Part shown: positions 9,147 through 19,198 of the stretch, one piece after another | How positions within the stretch are numbered: the stretch's first letter is position 1 | Layout of the letters: each line of letters starts with the position of its first letter | Assembly (NCBI RefSeq): GCF_008065135.1 | Contig: NZ_CP042914.1 | Span: 1,798,001 to 1,862,000, forward strand | Direction: 5' to 3' | Origin: Roseimaritima ulvae | GTDB lineage: Bacteria; Planctomycetota; Planctomycetia; Pirellulales; Pirellulaceae | DNA length: 64,000 bases | Made by a program: the position numbers and the translations under genes | Notes under the pieces: model-generated | What the model was told of the DNA's origin: nothing | The model's database searches: none | Seen by the model: only the letters and a program-made list of their open reading frames with translations

Positions 9147-9767
9147 TCAATCTTCTCGGCGCTCGTCTTCAGCCGCATTTTCTTCGTCCGAGTCGCAGGC
9201 CGCGTATAGGTGATCCGATTTCCCCAAGGCGACAACTTCGACTACGTCTTTGACGGCTAAGTACAGCAGGGTCACAATCGAAACCGCACCACCGGCGAGG
9301 GTGGCCAGCGTAACGAGCACCCCGTAATAGATTGTGGGGTACCACCAACTTGGAATGGCATCCGATTCGTAGACGGGCACGCAGTGCAGTACGAACACAA
9401 TCGTTCCCGCGGCGAACAGCACCGCGTCGTACAAGGCGATTTTGATGATGCGGTGGTAATGAGCATCGGCAAGCCCCGCGTTGGCGTTGTGCCCCAGGCC
9501 GATCATGGTCAGCATCAGCGCTAACACGGTTGCTGAAACCGTAAGGATCGAAGAACAGAATAGACGGCTGGTGGGAATGATGGCTTCCAGGACCCGCCGC
9601 GCTTCAGCGTCGCCAACATTGCCCATCGCAAAGGTGGCACTGCCGACGCATAGAGCGACCACGACGCCGATCACCGCAGCGGTGAACAAGTCGTTTCTCA
9701 GCTGGCCAAAGTGTTTCGCTCGCGTGCCTTTTGGGGAAGCATCGCGATCCTCTGAATGGTTGCTCAT
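9147..9767 (-). CDS. Four-helix membrane protein of unknown function
   Basis: 206 residues from ATG 9767 (an upstream ATG at 9791 is possible). Four hydrophobic segments are apparent at roughly residues 28-48, 72-92, 112-132 and 145-170, followed by an acidic, charged tail (SDEENAAEDERRED). No catalytic motif is visible and I do not recognise the family with confidence. It lies between the histidine kinase gene (41 bases downstream of its stop) and the His-rich secreted protein, all on the minus strand, so it may be co-transcribed with the efflux genes. Confidence 0.7.
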   Translation of the reverse strand: MSNHSEDRDASPKGTRAKHFGQLRNDLFTAAVIGVVVALCVGSATFAMGNVGDAEARRVLEAIIPTSRLFCSSILTVSATVLALMLTMIGLGHNANAGLADAHYHRIIKIALYDAVLFAAGTIVFVLHCVPVYESDAIPSWWYPTIYYGVLVTLATLAGGAVSIVTLLYLAVKDVVEVVALGKSDHLYAACDSDEENAAEDERRED

Positions 9768-9808
9768 GTCTGGTAGCCACGGTGGAAGCAATACAGCCTG
9801 CCGACGAT

Positions 9809-12800
9809 TCAGCTGGCACGGGCTGCGATAATTTCATCGAACAGCTGACGCAGCACTTGGATGCTCGCCGGTTTCACCATATGCCGGTCAAATCCCGCCT
9901 CGCGAGCTTGTTGAACATCTTCGGGTTGCCCGTTCCCGGTCATGGCAATGATTCTGGAGTTGCACAATTCGGGCATTTTACGCAGCGTCTGCGCGACCTC
10001 GTAACCGGACTTGTCTGGCATACAGATGTCCGAGAACACCACGTCGGGTCTCCGAGCCCGCGCCATTTCGATTCCGTCATGGGCACTGTGCGCCATATGT
10101 GCTTCGTGCCCGAGTGCCTGGATCAATTTGACCAATAGGGTAGCGACCGCGGGAATGTCATCGATCACCACCACATTTAGCGATTGCGAACAAGGCGATG
10201 CATTGGGGGCAGGACGTTTCGGTTGCTCCCTTTGCACCACAGGCAGCCGGACCACAAATCGACTGCCTGGACCCCGATAGTCTTGATCCAGTCGCACGGT
10301 GCCATGATGCATTTCCACCAGTTGCTTGACGAGGGTCAAGCCGATCCCCAGGCCACCCTGACTCCGTGTGATCGAACTTTCCACCTGGGTGAACATTTCA
10401 AAGATGCCTTCCGCATCTTGCGGTGAAATACCGATCCCGTCGTCTTCGATCGAAATTTCTACAACGTCGTCGATCACGCCGCAACGTAGCTTGATGGTGC
10501 CGCCGGTGGGCGTGTATTTACAGGCATTGTTCAGGATGTTCGTGAACACCTGGGCCAAGCGAACGTGATCGCCAGCAATACTCAGGCCGCTCGCCGGTTC
10601 GATTTCGGCGTCCAGAGTATGGTCCCGCTTGTGGCATACCGGGCGGACCGAAGAGATCGATGTCTTGAGGACGTCGGCGATGGAAACGGTTTCGCGTTGC
10701 AATTTGATCTTGCCTCGCGTGATTCGTGACACGTCCATCAGGTCGTCGATCAGATGGATCAGTTGCGAGACTTGGCCTTGTAGGATGTCGGCGATCTCGG
10801 CAACCTGTTGAGGGTCCTGGTTGCAGAGCTGAAGCAGTTCGGCCGCATTGCCGATGGGAGCTAGGGGATTTCGCAATTCATGAGCCAGCACGGCTAGGAA
10901 CTGATTTTTGCGAGCGTCCATTTCGCTCAACTGTTCGGCTCGTTCACGCAGCTCTTGCTCCAGTTCTTTCTTGGACGTGACATCCACCATCACGCCGCGA
11001 AGATGGTGAGGACGCCCAGCGTCGTCGGGCACCACATAGACAATGTCTCGCAACCACACGGTCCGGCCATCTCGCGTGATGGCACGGTATTCGAAGTCGT
11101 GATCGCGGCATTCTTGGCAGGCGGTGCGGCACAAAGTGACCGAAGAATCACGGTCGTCCGGGTGGATGATCCCAGGCCAGAAGTCTGGATTGAACAGCCA
11201 TTGTTCGATCGGGTAACCCAAAATCTGTTCGGCTCGTTCACTAACGAAGTTGAACTCCCAGGTTTGGGCATCCGCTTCCCAGACGATGACGTCCAAGCCA
11301 TCGACCAGGTTTCGGTATCTTTCTCTGGCCAGCTCGGCATCTTGTCGGGCCTGGATCTCGCGTTTGATCAGGGCTTCTCGTTCTTCCTCGGCATGGACCG
11401 ATTCGGTAACGTCTCGAGAGATTGCCAAGAGTTGTTCGGGGCGTCCGTCTTCACCGGTGATGGGGGTTACGACCACGTCCCACCACTTGCGGATGTTGGA
11501 TTTGCCGGTCGGACGGACGCCACGAAACCTTCCCGACCGTCCGGCTGCCGCGGCCTGAATCGCCTGGGCGGCGGAGCTTTTGTCCGCTCCCTGCCAAAAA
11601 TCGGTCCAAGGGCGCCCCAACAACGCCTCGACATCCTCGATTTCGTGCAGCCGTTGCCCGACACGGTTCATGGACAGCAATCGCCCCTCGAGGTCGAGGA
11701 TTTTGATGCTGTCGTGGCTGCTGGCCAAAATCTGCTTGGCCTGTTCCTCACTGCGGTGACGGGCCGCTTCCAGTTCTTTCAGCTCCGTCACGTCGGTGAA
11801 GGTAGTAATCGCTCGGGCTTGGTTTTCGTGTCCGTATTCGATCAGCTTGGAACTTATCAACAGTCGGCGGAGCGATCCGTCCGCGGTTTCGAACAGGATG
11901 TCTTCGTTGGAAACCGACTCGCCATGAAGAAGCGTACGAGCCAAGGGCCATTCGTCGGGCTCGTAGCGACGGCCGTCGGTATGGTATCCGACATAAAGGG
12001 CCAGCGCCTCCGGATCGACTCTTTCCACAATTTTTCGGCCCACCAATTCGTGAGCTCGCTCGTTGACCGAAAGGATCTGTCCGCTGGGGGCTTCGGCAAC
12101 GATCACGCCTGCGGGCAGTTGGTCTAGCAGGGCGTTGGTCAGCGAGCTTTCCTCTTGCAACTGTTGCAACATTTGCTCTCGTTGTTGGGCCGCCAGCACT
12201 TGCTCACTGACATCATCAAAAATCAGCAGGCTGCGACCGGACTCGCCGTCAAAGCCCTGCAGCGGGGCCGCGGCAAGTTTGACATGCACGATCGATTGGT
12301 CACGTCGACAACGGTAGGTCGAAATGCCCTGAAAAGTCTTGCCGCCAGCTAAGTCGTGACGCACAGACTGACATTCCTGTTTCTTCTCCGCAGGCACAAT
12401 CGGCAACGGCTTGTCCAAGACCTCCTCGGCCGAATATCCAAACAATGCTTCCGCGGCGTTGTTCCAAAGGTGCACTCGCGCGTCGTGGTCAATCACACTG
12501 ATGGCCAGTGGAGATTTTTCAATGATCACTCTCAGCAACTGATCCTGCTCTCGTTCGCGTGAGGCCAGCGCTACCAATTCGATCTCGGATTCCACCGACG
12601 TGGTCAGTTCGTGAAGGATCTCCAGTTCCGTTTCCGTCCAGTCTCGCGGAACCGCATCAAAGACACACAGAGAACCCAGCGTGTCGCCGTTTCGGGCGCG
12701 AATCGGCATGCCGGCGTAGGCCCGAACCCCGAATTCGCTGACCGCAGGATTGTCCCGCACGCGATCATCGGTATGCGAATCCTGGACGATCAACGGAGCG

Positions 12801-13078
12801 TCACACAACACCGTCTGCCGGCAAAACGAATAACTTAACGGACTTTCCCGCCGCGATGCCCAGGGTTCGGGCAGCCCCACGCAGCTTTTGAAAAATTGTC
12901 GATGCTGGTCGACCAGCGTGACGACCGAAGCCGGGCATTTCAGCAGCTTGGACGCCAACGCGGTAAGCCGATCGAAGGCCGCGTCGGGAGCACTATCGAG
13001 CAGTTTGGTCGCCCGTAGAGTGGCCAGACGGTGAGGATCCGAAATCGGGTCTGGATGAGGCTGCCGAGATGGTTCCAT
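9809..13078 (-). CDS. Hybrid sensor histidine kinase (GAF, four PAS, HisKA, HATPase, receiver)
   Basis: 1089 residues, no transmembrane segment seen, so a cytoplasmic sensor. Order: GAF domain about 12-170 (RLATLRATKLLDSAPDAAFD start); PAS domains at about 185-295, 315-430, 445-560 and 580-700, the last of PAS_3 type (SERAEQILGYPIEQWLFNPD); HisKA with FLAVLAHELRNPLAPIGNAA, phospho-acceptor His733; HATPase with NNACKYTPTGG (N box) and G boxes (GIGISPQDAEGIFEMF, GGLGIGLTLV); C-terminal receiver with VVVIDDIP and phospho-acceptor Asp1017 in VVFSDICMP, conserved Lys in HMVKPAS. All key residues are present, so it should be active. No output-domain regulator gene is adjacent. It is encoded upstream of the efflux genes on the same strand, but a role in metal sensing is only an inference from position. 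Confidence 0.92.
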   Translation of the reverse strand: MEPSRQPHPDPISDPHRLATLRATKLLDSAPDAAFDRLTALASKLLKCPASVVTLVDQHRQFFKSCVGLPEPWASRRESPLSYSFCRQTVLCDAPLIVQDSHTDDRVRDNPAVSEFGVRAYAGMPIRARNGDTLGSLCVFDAVPRDWTETELEILHELTTSVESEIELVALASREREQDQLLRVIIEKSPLAISVIDHDARVHLWNNAAEALFGYSAEEVLDKPLPIVPAEKKQECQSVRHDLAGGKTFQGISTYRCRRDQSIVHVKLAAAPLQGFDGESGRSLLIFDDVSEQVLAAQQREQMLQQLQEESSLTNALLDQLPAGVIVAEAPSGQILSVNERAHELVGRKIVERVDPEALALYVGYHTDGRRYEPDEWPLARTLLHGESVSNEDILFETADGSLRRLLISSKLIEYGHENQARAITTFTDVTELKELEAARHRSEEQAKQILASSHDSIKILDLEGRLLSMNRVGQRLHEIEDVEALLGRPWTDFWQGADKSSAAQAIQAAAAGRSGRFRGVRPTGKSNIRKWWDVVVTPITGEDGRPEQLLAISRDVTESVHAEEEREALIKREIQARQDAELARERYRNLVDGLDVIVWEADAQTWEFNFVSERAEQILGYPIEQWLFNPDFWPGIIHPDDRDSSVTLCRTACQECRDHDFEYRAITRDGRTVWLRDIVYVVPDDAGRPHHLRGVMVDVTSKKELEQELRERAEQLSEMDARKNQFLAVLAHELRNPLAPIGNAAELLQLCNQDPQQVAEIADILQGQVSQLIHLIDDLMDVSRITRGKIKLQRETVSIADVLKTSISSVRPVCHKRDHTLDAEIEPASGLSIAGDHVRLAQVFTNILNNACKYTPTGGTIKLRCGVIDDVVEISIEDDGIGISPQDAEGIFEMFTQVESSITRSQGGLGIGLTLVKQLVEMHHGTVRLDQDYRGPGSRFVVRLPVVQREQPKRPAPNASPCSQSLNVVVIDDIPAVATLLVKLIQALGHEAHMAHSAHDGIEMARARRPDVVFSDICMPDKSGYEVAQTLRKMPELCNSRIIAMTGNGQPEDVQQAREAGFDRHMVKPASIQVLRQLFDEIIAARAS

Positions 13079-13484
13079 AACGCGATGAGCTTCCAGGGTG
13101 GGGGTGTGAGGGCACTATCAATGTAGCAACAAAACCCCTACAGAGAACCAGCTATTTGGGGCTTGCTGGCGCTCGGTTGGCCGTGGGCGAACGCCCTGCG
13201 GCGGATGCATCGCCGGGGGCCGATCAGCCGCCTCGCGCTAGCGACCGGTTTCCGCACGCATCGTCGGCGACGGGAACCGCGGGCGGGCGCCCCATGCCAT
13301 CTACATTGGCGCTATGAAGGGTGGTTAGAGGAGCAAAGCAGACCCTCAACGCGTTAGGCCCGGAGGGCCGGCATAGCCCCTGCCGGGGCTGGCAAGCCCC
13401 GGTACCCGCCCTCGACAAAACGAAGGCCCGGAGGGCCGACACAAGGGAATACTGTGCCGCGCATCCACCGAATTGTGCCGGCCC
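13079..13484. other. Non-coding stretch with diverged repeat C copy and GC palindromes
   Basis: No gene is apparent between the kinase start and repeat A copy 2. A diverged repeat C copy lies at about 13194-13300 (GATCAGCCGCCTCGCGCTAG at 13220 onward). From 13350 to 13445 there are short perfect palindromes of the type GGCCCGGAGGGCCGGCA and CCCCTGCCGGGGCTGGCAAG, a motif style common in planctomycete intergenic DNA. Confidence 0.6.
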
Positions 13485-13684
13485 TCCGGACGTGAAGTGT
13501 ATTAATGACGGATTCACTTCACTCTCCCTCTGGGAGAGTCGAGCATCAGCGAGGAGAGGGCGACCGCGCCGCCGCAAAAACTTTAGAAACCTCCCCTCGC
13601 TAAGGCTCGACCCTCCTTAAAAAGGAGGGTGAAGCAAGCGGCCCTAAGGTCCAATGCTGCAGTAATACCTTTCACGCCCTCCGG
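13485..13684 (+). repeat. Repeat A copy 2 (full-length MITE-like element)
   Basis: Same internal blocks as copy 1, and both termini are recognisable: CCGGACGTGAAGTGTATTA at the left and TAATACCTTTCACGCCCTCC at the right, an imperfect terminal inverted repeat. Contains the hairpin CCCTCCTTaaaAAGGAGGG. It does not encode a transposase. Confidence 0.85.
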
Positions 13685-13810
13685 GCCTGGAGGGCATAGA
13701 GCTGGTCCTTCGGTCCGTCGGACTTTGCGTCTCCAACTACTCGTTTGGGTTCACAGTAGATGGCTGCGCGCATCGTCGGCGACGGGAACCGTGGGCGGGC
13801 GCCCAGCGGC

Positions 13811-14794
13811 TCATGGGCCCAAATGTTCCAGGAAAAAATCCACCGTGCGCTGGATGATCTCGTTTCGCGTGGGCTGGATTTCCGCGTCGACTTTTCGCCA
13901 ATTATGTCCCGCATTTTTGATGATCATGATCTCAACGGGCGCTTGCAATTGATTGGCTTTGTGCTGCATGTGGTAAGCGTGTTTGACGGGAATCGTCGTA
14001 TCTTTGTCACCTTGAATCATCAGCAGCGGCGGGCTGTCTTGCCGCAAGTAGTTGATCGGACTGACTTCGCGGTAGCGGGCCGTTTTATCGCTCGGCCCTG
14101 AGTCGGAACCGAGGATGCGGGGGCCAAACCGATCCCTGAAACCCGCTCGGTCATCGTGGTTGAACAGATCCGTCTTTTCAAAATCGCAGGGGCCATACCA
14201 GGACACGCCGGCAACCATCCGGTAGGGCACATCCGCGAGAGCTGGATCGCCGGGCAATTGTTTAGGATCGGCCAGCAGCAGCATCTGGCCCAGATGGCCG
14301 CCGGCCGAATCGCCCATCACTCCGATACGCAGTGGATCAAGCCCCAACGCTTCGCTGTTTTTGGCCAGGTAACGCACGGCGTCTTTGCAATCGATAACGC
14401 AATCACGCATCGCTACGTTGCTGTCTTTTTTGGCCAGCCGGTAGGTCACCGGCGCCACCGCGATCCCTTGCTTGATCAACGTCGCGAACACGCTTGCGAA
14501 AGATCCCTTGGCGGCCTTGTAACGATTGCCCGCGGCCCAGCCTCCGCCGTGCGTAAAGACGACGACCGGGCATTGGTCGATGCGTTTGTCCGTGGGGTAA
14601 TATAGGTCCAGCTTGAGGTCTTTTCCGGCAACCGTTTTGTAGACGACTTCCAACTTGCGTTCGCCGCCGGTCTCCAGGTACTGGGCTCCCTTGACCCCGC
14701 GCGCAGCTTTGGCTTGCCGTTGTGTTTCTTGAGCGGTTGATCCGCCGTATGTCGCAAGCGCCAGCAGGATGGCGACGATCGTGTGGGTTCTCAT
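13811..14794 (-). CDS. Secreted alpha/beta hydrolase (BD-FAE/esterase-lipase type)
   Basis: 327 residues. A signal peptide ([17 protein letters not shown]) leads into an alpha/beta hydrolase: oxyanion-hole HGGG at residues 82-85, nucleophile Ser163 in GDSAGG, probable acid in [11 protein letters not shown] and catalytic His in NAGHNW near residue 297. This arrangement fits esterases of the BD-FAE/hormone-sensitive-lipase-like group that deacylate carbohydrates or aryl esters. It is the last gene of the minus-strand sigma/FecR/DUF1592/DUF1552 cluster, 65 bases after the broken DUF1552 gene. The catalytic set is complete; the substrate is unknown. Confidence 0.88.
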   Translation of the reverse strand: MRTHTIVAILLALATYGGSTAQETQRQAKAARGVKGAQYLETGGERKLEVVYKTVAGKDLKLDLYYPTDKRIDQCPVVVFTHGGGWAAGNRYKAAKGSFASVFATLIKQGIAVAPVTYRLAKKDSNVAMRDCVIDCKDAVRYLAKNSEALGLDPLRIGVMGDSAGGHLGQMLLLADPKQLPGDPALADVPYRMVAGVSWYGPCDFEKTDLFNHDDRAGFRDRFGPRILGSDSGPSDKTARYREVSPINYLRQDSPPLLMIQGDKDTTIPVKHAYHMQHKANQLQAPVEIMIIKNAGHNWRKVDAEIQPTRNEIIQRTVDFFLEHLGP

Positions 14795-14859
14795 TGTGTT
14801 GCGTTTATTGGGGTGGGGTTCAAGGATTCGTTCATCAACGGCATTCGCTCACTGTTCTA

Positions 14860-16275
14860 TCACACTTCGGAGATCGTGCCGGTGTTGTCGGCGAAGGTGT
14901 CCGTTTCCACGCCAAGCCTTTGCAGCATGGTGACGTAGAGATTGGACAGGGGAAGGTCCTCGCGGGTGGCCTTGATTCGCCACGGTTCGGTGTCGCCGGG
15001 AGCCCAGCCGCCCCGGTAGGCGCCCGCCCCGGCGTAATTCAGGTATTGTCCATGCTTAAAGCCCAGCGATTTTCCGCCCGCCAGGATCAAGGGATAGTTT
15101 CGCGATAAATGGAAGGCACTGGAGGCGGAGCCGAACAGCAGTAGGGTGTTGTCCAACATGCTGCCATCCCCGGCGGGTTCGGGAGTCTCCTTCAACCTGC
15201 CGGCAAACCGCCCGAATTCCTCACTCATGAAGCGGCAGAAGGTACCAAAGTTCTTCCAGCCACCAGGTTTTTTGGTTAGGTGAGACAGCCGATGAGTTAA
15301 GGGGAAGCCGACCGCTCGTGCCAGATAGTCGCTGATCCCCTTGCTGACTTCCTTGCCGAATTGGTAGGTCGCCACCCGCGTCGAATCGGTCTTGAAGGCC
15401 AGATAGATCAACTCGTACATCGTCTGCATGTACTCCCGCGGATCCTCGGCGGTGATGTCAAGGTTCAGGTGATCGACATCGACGGTGGGCAGCGGCAGGT
15501 TGAGCCACCGCGCTGACTTGGCGACATTGAGCTCGGTGTCTCGCACCGAACCAAGGAATTCCTCCAACGTTACCTGGTCCTGTTAGGAAAGCTCCCTGCG
15601 CAAGGAATTCGCATCCTCCAGCAAGTGATCCAGCACGCTCTGGCTGAGCGCCAAGCGGCGTGCGGCGTCTTCGTCGGATTTTACAAACAGCATGTCGAAG
15701 ATCCGTTTCGGCCTGTTTTCTGCCGGGATCGGGCGACCTTCGTGATTGAACGAAATCGTATGAGCTTTGCGCTGCGGCCCAGTGCCTCCGTCGGTCGACA
15801 TGACCAGCGACGCGAAACGTGTCTGCTCCGACACATGGGCCGCATACACCTGATCGAGTGAAATGGAGTTGTGGTATTTTCCGCCGCCGCCAATCCTCGC
15901 TCCGGTGAGGAACTGGTCCGCGTTGTGGTGCCCGTGGTTGTTGCGTGAGGCGGGGTGAGACAATCCGGACAGGACGGTTAAGTCTTGCCGCAGCGGTTCC
16001 AGAGGCTGCAGGCATTTGCTGAACTGGAATTCTCGGCCATCGCCATGCGGGAACCACGACCAGTCTTGGTAGGCCGGATCCTCGGGCAGCGGCATGGGGA
16101 CACCGTTGGGCAAATAGAAACAGGCCAGTCGCTGCGGTGGTGTGGGGCGGCCCGCGGTACCGTCCTGGGCCGCAGGGGCGGAGGAGACGGAAAAGGTTTC
16201 GAATGCCGGCAGCGCTAAGGCAAATCCGCTGACGCCACGTAGGAAACGGCGACGATCAAGAGTGTGGAGGTGCAT
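14860..16275 (-). pseudogene. DUF1552 gene interrupted by one in-frame TAA
   Basis: Reading from ATG 16275, the first 230 residues (Tat-like signal RRRFLRGVSGFALALPAF, then PPQRLACFYLPNGVPMPL and MSTDGGTG) match the first half of DUF1552 proteins. A TAA then follows RRELS at 15583-15585, and the same frame continues at once with QDQVTLEEFLGSVRDTE to the normal family end at 14860. No base is gained or lost: alignment to the intact paralogue at 35417-36823 shows a single codon replaced by the stop. DUF1552 proteins are exported and always pair with DUF1592 cytochromes; this one follows its partner by 53 bases. Either the gene is dead by one point mutation, the stop is suppressed, the two halves fold together, or it is a sequencing error. 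Confidence 0.88.
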
Positions 16276-16328
16276 CGTGTCCCTTTAATTATTGGTGGGG
16301 GAAGAAATGATCTTCGTCGTTACGTTCG

Positions 16329-19154
16329 TCAGTCCTCGTCGTTGCCTTCGTCAGGGTGTAGCTGCCCGTCTGGCGATGGATGCGACGTGTTTTGAAACAG
16401 ATCGCTGGCGACGACCTGTTGAATCAGGGTTTGCAAACCGTCGCCATTTTGACGCAGTTCGGCCGCAATCTGTTCGACGTCCGCGCGGTCGCCAAAGGTC
16501 AGCGGCCGCCCCAACGCATACGTCGTCAGCTTGTGAACGATGCCCCGCACGAACTGGTCTTGGCGGTTGGCCAACAGGTAGCGTTTGACTCCGTCGACGC
16601 CGTTCAACTCGTGTTCGTCGTAGAGCAGGCTGGATGCATCAATGGCTTTGCCTTGGCTGCGCGTGCGCCAGTTTCCCAGGGCATCGAAGTTTTCGAAGGC
16701 GACACCCCATGGATCGATTTTCATATGGCAGGAATAACAAGCCGGCTGGCTGCGGTGGTCTTCCATCCGCTGCTTCAGCGTTAACTTCATGATCTCTGGA
16801 TCCGCCACGTCGATCTCGGGGACCGCCGGTGGTGGTGGTGGCGGCGGATCGTTCAAAATACTTTCCAGCAACCAAATGCCGCGTTTGAGCGGATGCGAAT
16901 CCGTGCCATCGGAATTCATTGCCAGCAAACCGGCTTGCGTCAGCAGACCACCGCGGTTGTCTTCCGGTTTCAGCGATACTTTGCGAAACTCGTTGCCGCG
17001 GACGCCGCTCAGCCCGTAATGCTCGGCCAGCCGCTCGTTGACCACCGCATAGTCGGCGTGAAGGAAGTCCACCACGCTGTGATCGTGCTGCAGCATTTGT
17101 TCAAACAACGCGACCGGTTCATGTTGCATCGCTTCCATCAAGGCGTCGTCGAACTGCGGATAGGTATCCCGGTCGATCGTCACAAACTCCAGCGGGGCCA
17201 TGTTTAACCATTGCCGTACGAAATGTTTGCTGAAACGCTGATGCCGTGGATCGGCCAGCATCCGCTGTGTCTGGCGGGCCAGTACGTCCGCACGGTTCAG
17301 TTGTCCCGCGGCCGCCAGGTCAAGCAATTCGTCATCCGGAATACTGCACCAGAGGAACATCGCAAGCCGCGTTGCCAACTGGAAGTCATGCCGCGTTGGC
17401 TGAGTCTTATCGGGCGAACCAGGGGCCGGAACCAGATACAGAAAACGCGGTGAAGACAAAACCGCGGCCAGGGTCTCGGCCATCGCTTGCTCGAAATCTT
17501 TGCAGACCGGGCGCATGCGGTTGAATAACTCCAATTGCAGTTGGACTTCCGTTTCGGTGACCTCACGCCGCCACGCCCGACGCATGAATCGCGACACGAT
17601 TTCCCTGGCGTACGCCTGTTCGTCATCGCGGTTGGGGCTGTCGATGAAGATGGCCGCGTGGCTCTGCGGCGGCCATTGGTCGTAGACCGGCGCCGACACC
17701 TCGACGTAATCGAATTGAATATCGGCCGAGGAGTCCGTGGAAGCGTTAAACAGGCGGATGTATTCGGACGGATTGGTCCGGTCGGTGACGCCCAATTTCT
17801 CCCTTTTACGCACTGGGTTGCGAGGGTGGATTTCACTCAGCGGAATATCCCACTGATAGAACTGGGGCTCGGCGGCGGACGCCTCGATGACCACGTTACG
17901 CTGGCTGATACGGTACGCCGCCTTTTGGTCTTTGTCTCCTTGCCAACCAAACTCCAGAGCCAGCTGAGGAGCGGCGGCTTGGTCGCGCGAATCCTGGGAG
18001 GCAGCGTCTTGGGTGTCAGCGTCCTGTGCGGCAGCGACTCGCGATGCCCTCACGCGAACTCGCATTATGCCTTTGTCCGGCAGTTGATTTCCCAGCTCAA
18101 TCACCATCCGCTGCCGGGCCGGTAAGACGGCAATGAACTGGGAAGCGTCGGGAACCGGGGGACGAGATGTCACGGGAGACCAGGCATGCACCGCTCCGGC
18201 GTAAGACCATGTCACGGGAACCGTCTGTCCTGTTTCGGTGTTCTGATACACAGCGGGTTTGCGCCGTGGTCCATCGCGTCCGCGTCGCCCACGTCTCTGC
18301 CTATTCTGCCGTGCGGCTGATGGCTGGGCCGCTTGTGCCTGCGATGCTTGTCGCTGGTCATCAGACATTGAATCTTTGGTTTCCAGCTCGGCAAACTGGT
18401 CGGCCGATGCCGCTTGTGCCGAGACGCCCCAGTACAACACCTGGGGACGCTGACCGCTGACCGTGGCGCGATCGAGGGCGCGCCGATTCGTTGCCAGGTA
18501 CTCCGCGTATTGCTTACCCGTGATCTGCAGCGTTTCGGAGCTGTTCTGAAATCCATCGGGCGAGATCGGGTCCGGCGGTAGGTCTTTGGCGAAGTCCAGT
18601 TCCAGGCCGAGCAGATCCTGCAACGCGTAGTTGTATTCATACCGCGTCATGCGGCGAAAGGAGGAATGGTCGTGCTGGGCACGTCGCACCTGGGACGCTG
18701 TTTGGATTTCCGCAGACAGCCATTCGACGATCTGTTGTCGTTCTTCATCGGTCAGTTGAGCTGCATCTTCGGGAGGCATTTCGCCATTGCCCACGGCCGA
18801 GGAGACCTCCAGCCACCAACTGACGTCTTCGCCGTGTAGCAGATCGGGATTCAGGGTATCGATGCGGATGTCGGCTTCGGCGGTGTCCGGACCGTGGCAC
18901 TCGTAGCAGGCTTTTTTTAAGGCTGGTTCGATCCGACTGCGAAACGTTTCCAAATCCGCTGTTGGCGTTTCGCCCGGTTTGGTTTGCGGGACCGCAGTTC
19001 GGTAGATGGATCGTTCGGCGCCCGCCGCCTTGACGTGCTGGAGCGTCGAGGCGGGTGAATTGGTGGGCTCTTCGGCCGACACGGTATGGGGGCGTGGCGT
19101 GTCCAGCACACCGCAGGCAAGAAGGATTAAGACCAACGCAAGACGGATATTCAT
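16329..19154 (-). CDS. DUF1592-family planctomycete cytochrome c protein (PSCyt1, DUF1587/1595/1592/1588/1585)
   Basis: 941 residues from ATG 19154, where the signal peptide begins; an in-frame start at 19202 would precede it. Domain order: cytochrome-type heme site CYECH at residues 83-87; DUF1587 (TRYEYNYALQDLLGLELDFA); a variable region with an Ala/Gln/Arg-rich insert; DUF1595 (REIVSRFMRRAWRREVTETE); DUF1592 (LATRLAMFLWCSIPDDELLD); DUF1588 with a Pro run (NDPPPPPPPAVPEID) and a second CxxC-like pair YSCHMKIDPWG; DUF1585 (KLTTYALGRPLTFGDRADVE). These exported proteins are redox-like but of unknown reaction. It sits between the FecR-LamG gene (44 bases) and its DUF1552 partner. Confidence 0.92.
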   Translation of the reverse strand: MNIRLALVLILLACGVLDTPRPHTVSAEEPTNSPASTLQHVKAAGAERSIYRTAVPQTKPGETPTADLETFRSRIEPALKKACYECHGPDTAEADIRIDTLNPDLLHGEDVSWWLEVSSAVGNGEMPPEDAAQLTDEERQQIVEWLSAEIQTASQVRRAQHDHSSFRRMTRYEYNYALQDLLGLELDFAKDLPPDPISPDGFQNSSETLQITGKQYAEYLATNRRALDRATVSGQRPQVLYWGVSAQAASADQFAELETKDSMSDDQRQASQAQAAQPSAARQNRQRRGRRGRDGPRRKPAVYQNTETGQTVPVTWSYAGAVHAWSPVTSRPPVPDASQFIAVLPARQRMVIELGNQLPDKGIMRVRVRASRVAAAQDADTQDAASQDSRDQAAAPQLALEFGWQGDKDQKAAYRISQRNVVIEASAAEPQFYQWDIPLSEIHPRNPVRKREKLGVTDRTNPSEYIRLFNASTDSSADIQFDYVEVSAPVYDQWPPQSHAAIFIDSPNRDDEQAYAREIVSRFMRRAWRREVTETEVQLQLELFNRMRPVCKDFEQAMAETLAAVLSSPRFLYLVPAPGSPDKTQPTRHDFQLATRLAMFLWCSIPDDELLDLAAAGQLNRADVLARQTQRMLADPRHQRFSKHFVRQWLNMAPLEFVTIDRDTYPQFDDALMEAMQHEPVALFEQMLQHDHSVVDFLHADYAVVNERLAEHYGLSGVRGNEFRKVSLKPEDNRGGLLTQAGLLAMNSDGTDSHPLKRGIWLLESILNDPPPPPPPAVPEIDVADPEIMKLTLKQRMEDHRSQPACYSCHMKIDPWGVAFENFDALGNWRTRSQGKAIDASSLLYDEHELNGVDGVKRYLLANRQDQFVRGIVHKLTTYALGRPLTFGDRADVEQIAAELRQNGDGLQTLIQQVVASDLFQNTSHPSPDGQLHPDEGNDED

Positions 19155-19198
19155 TCGTTTGGGAGCCTTTTGAATCGGGGCGATTATCAACCGCGGTG

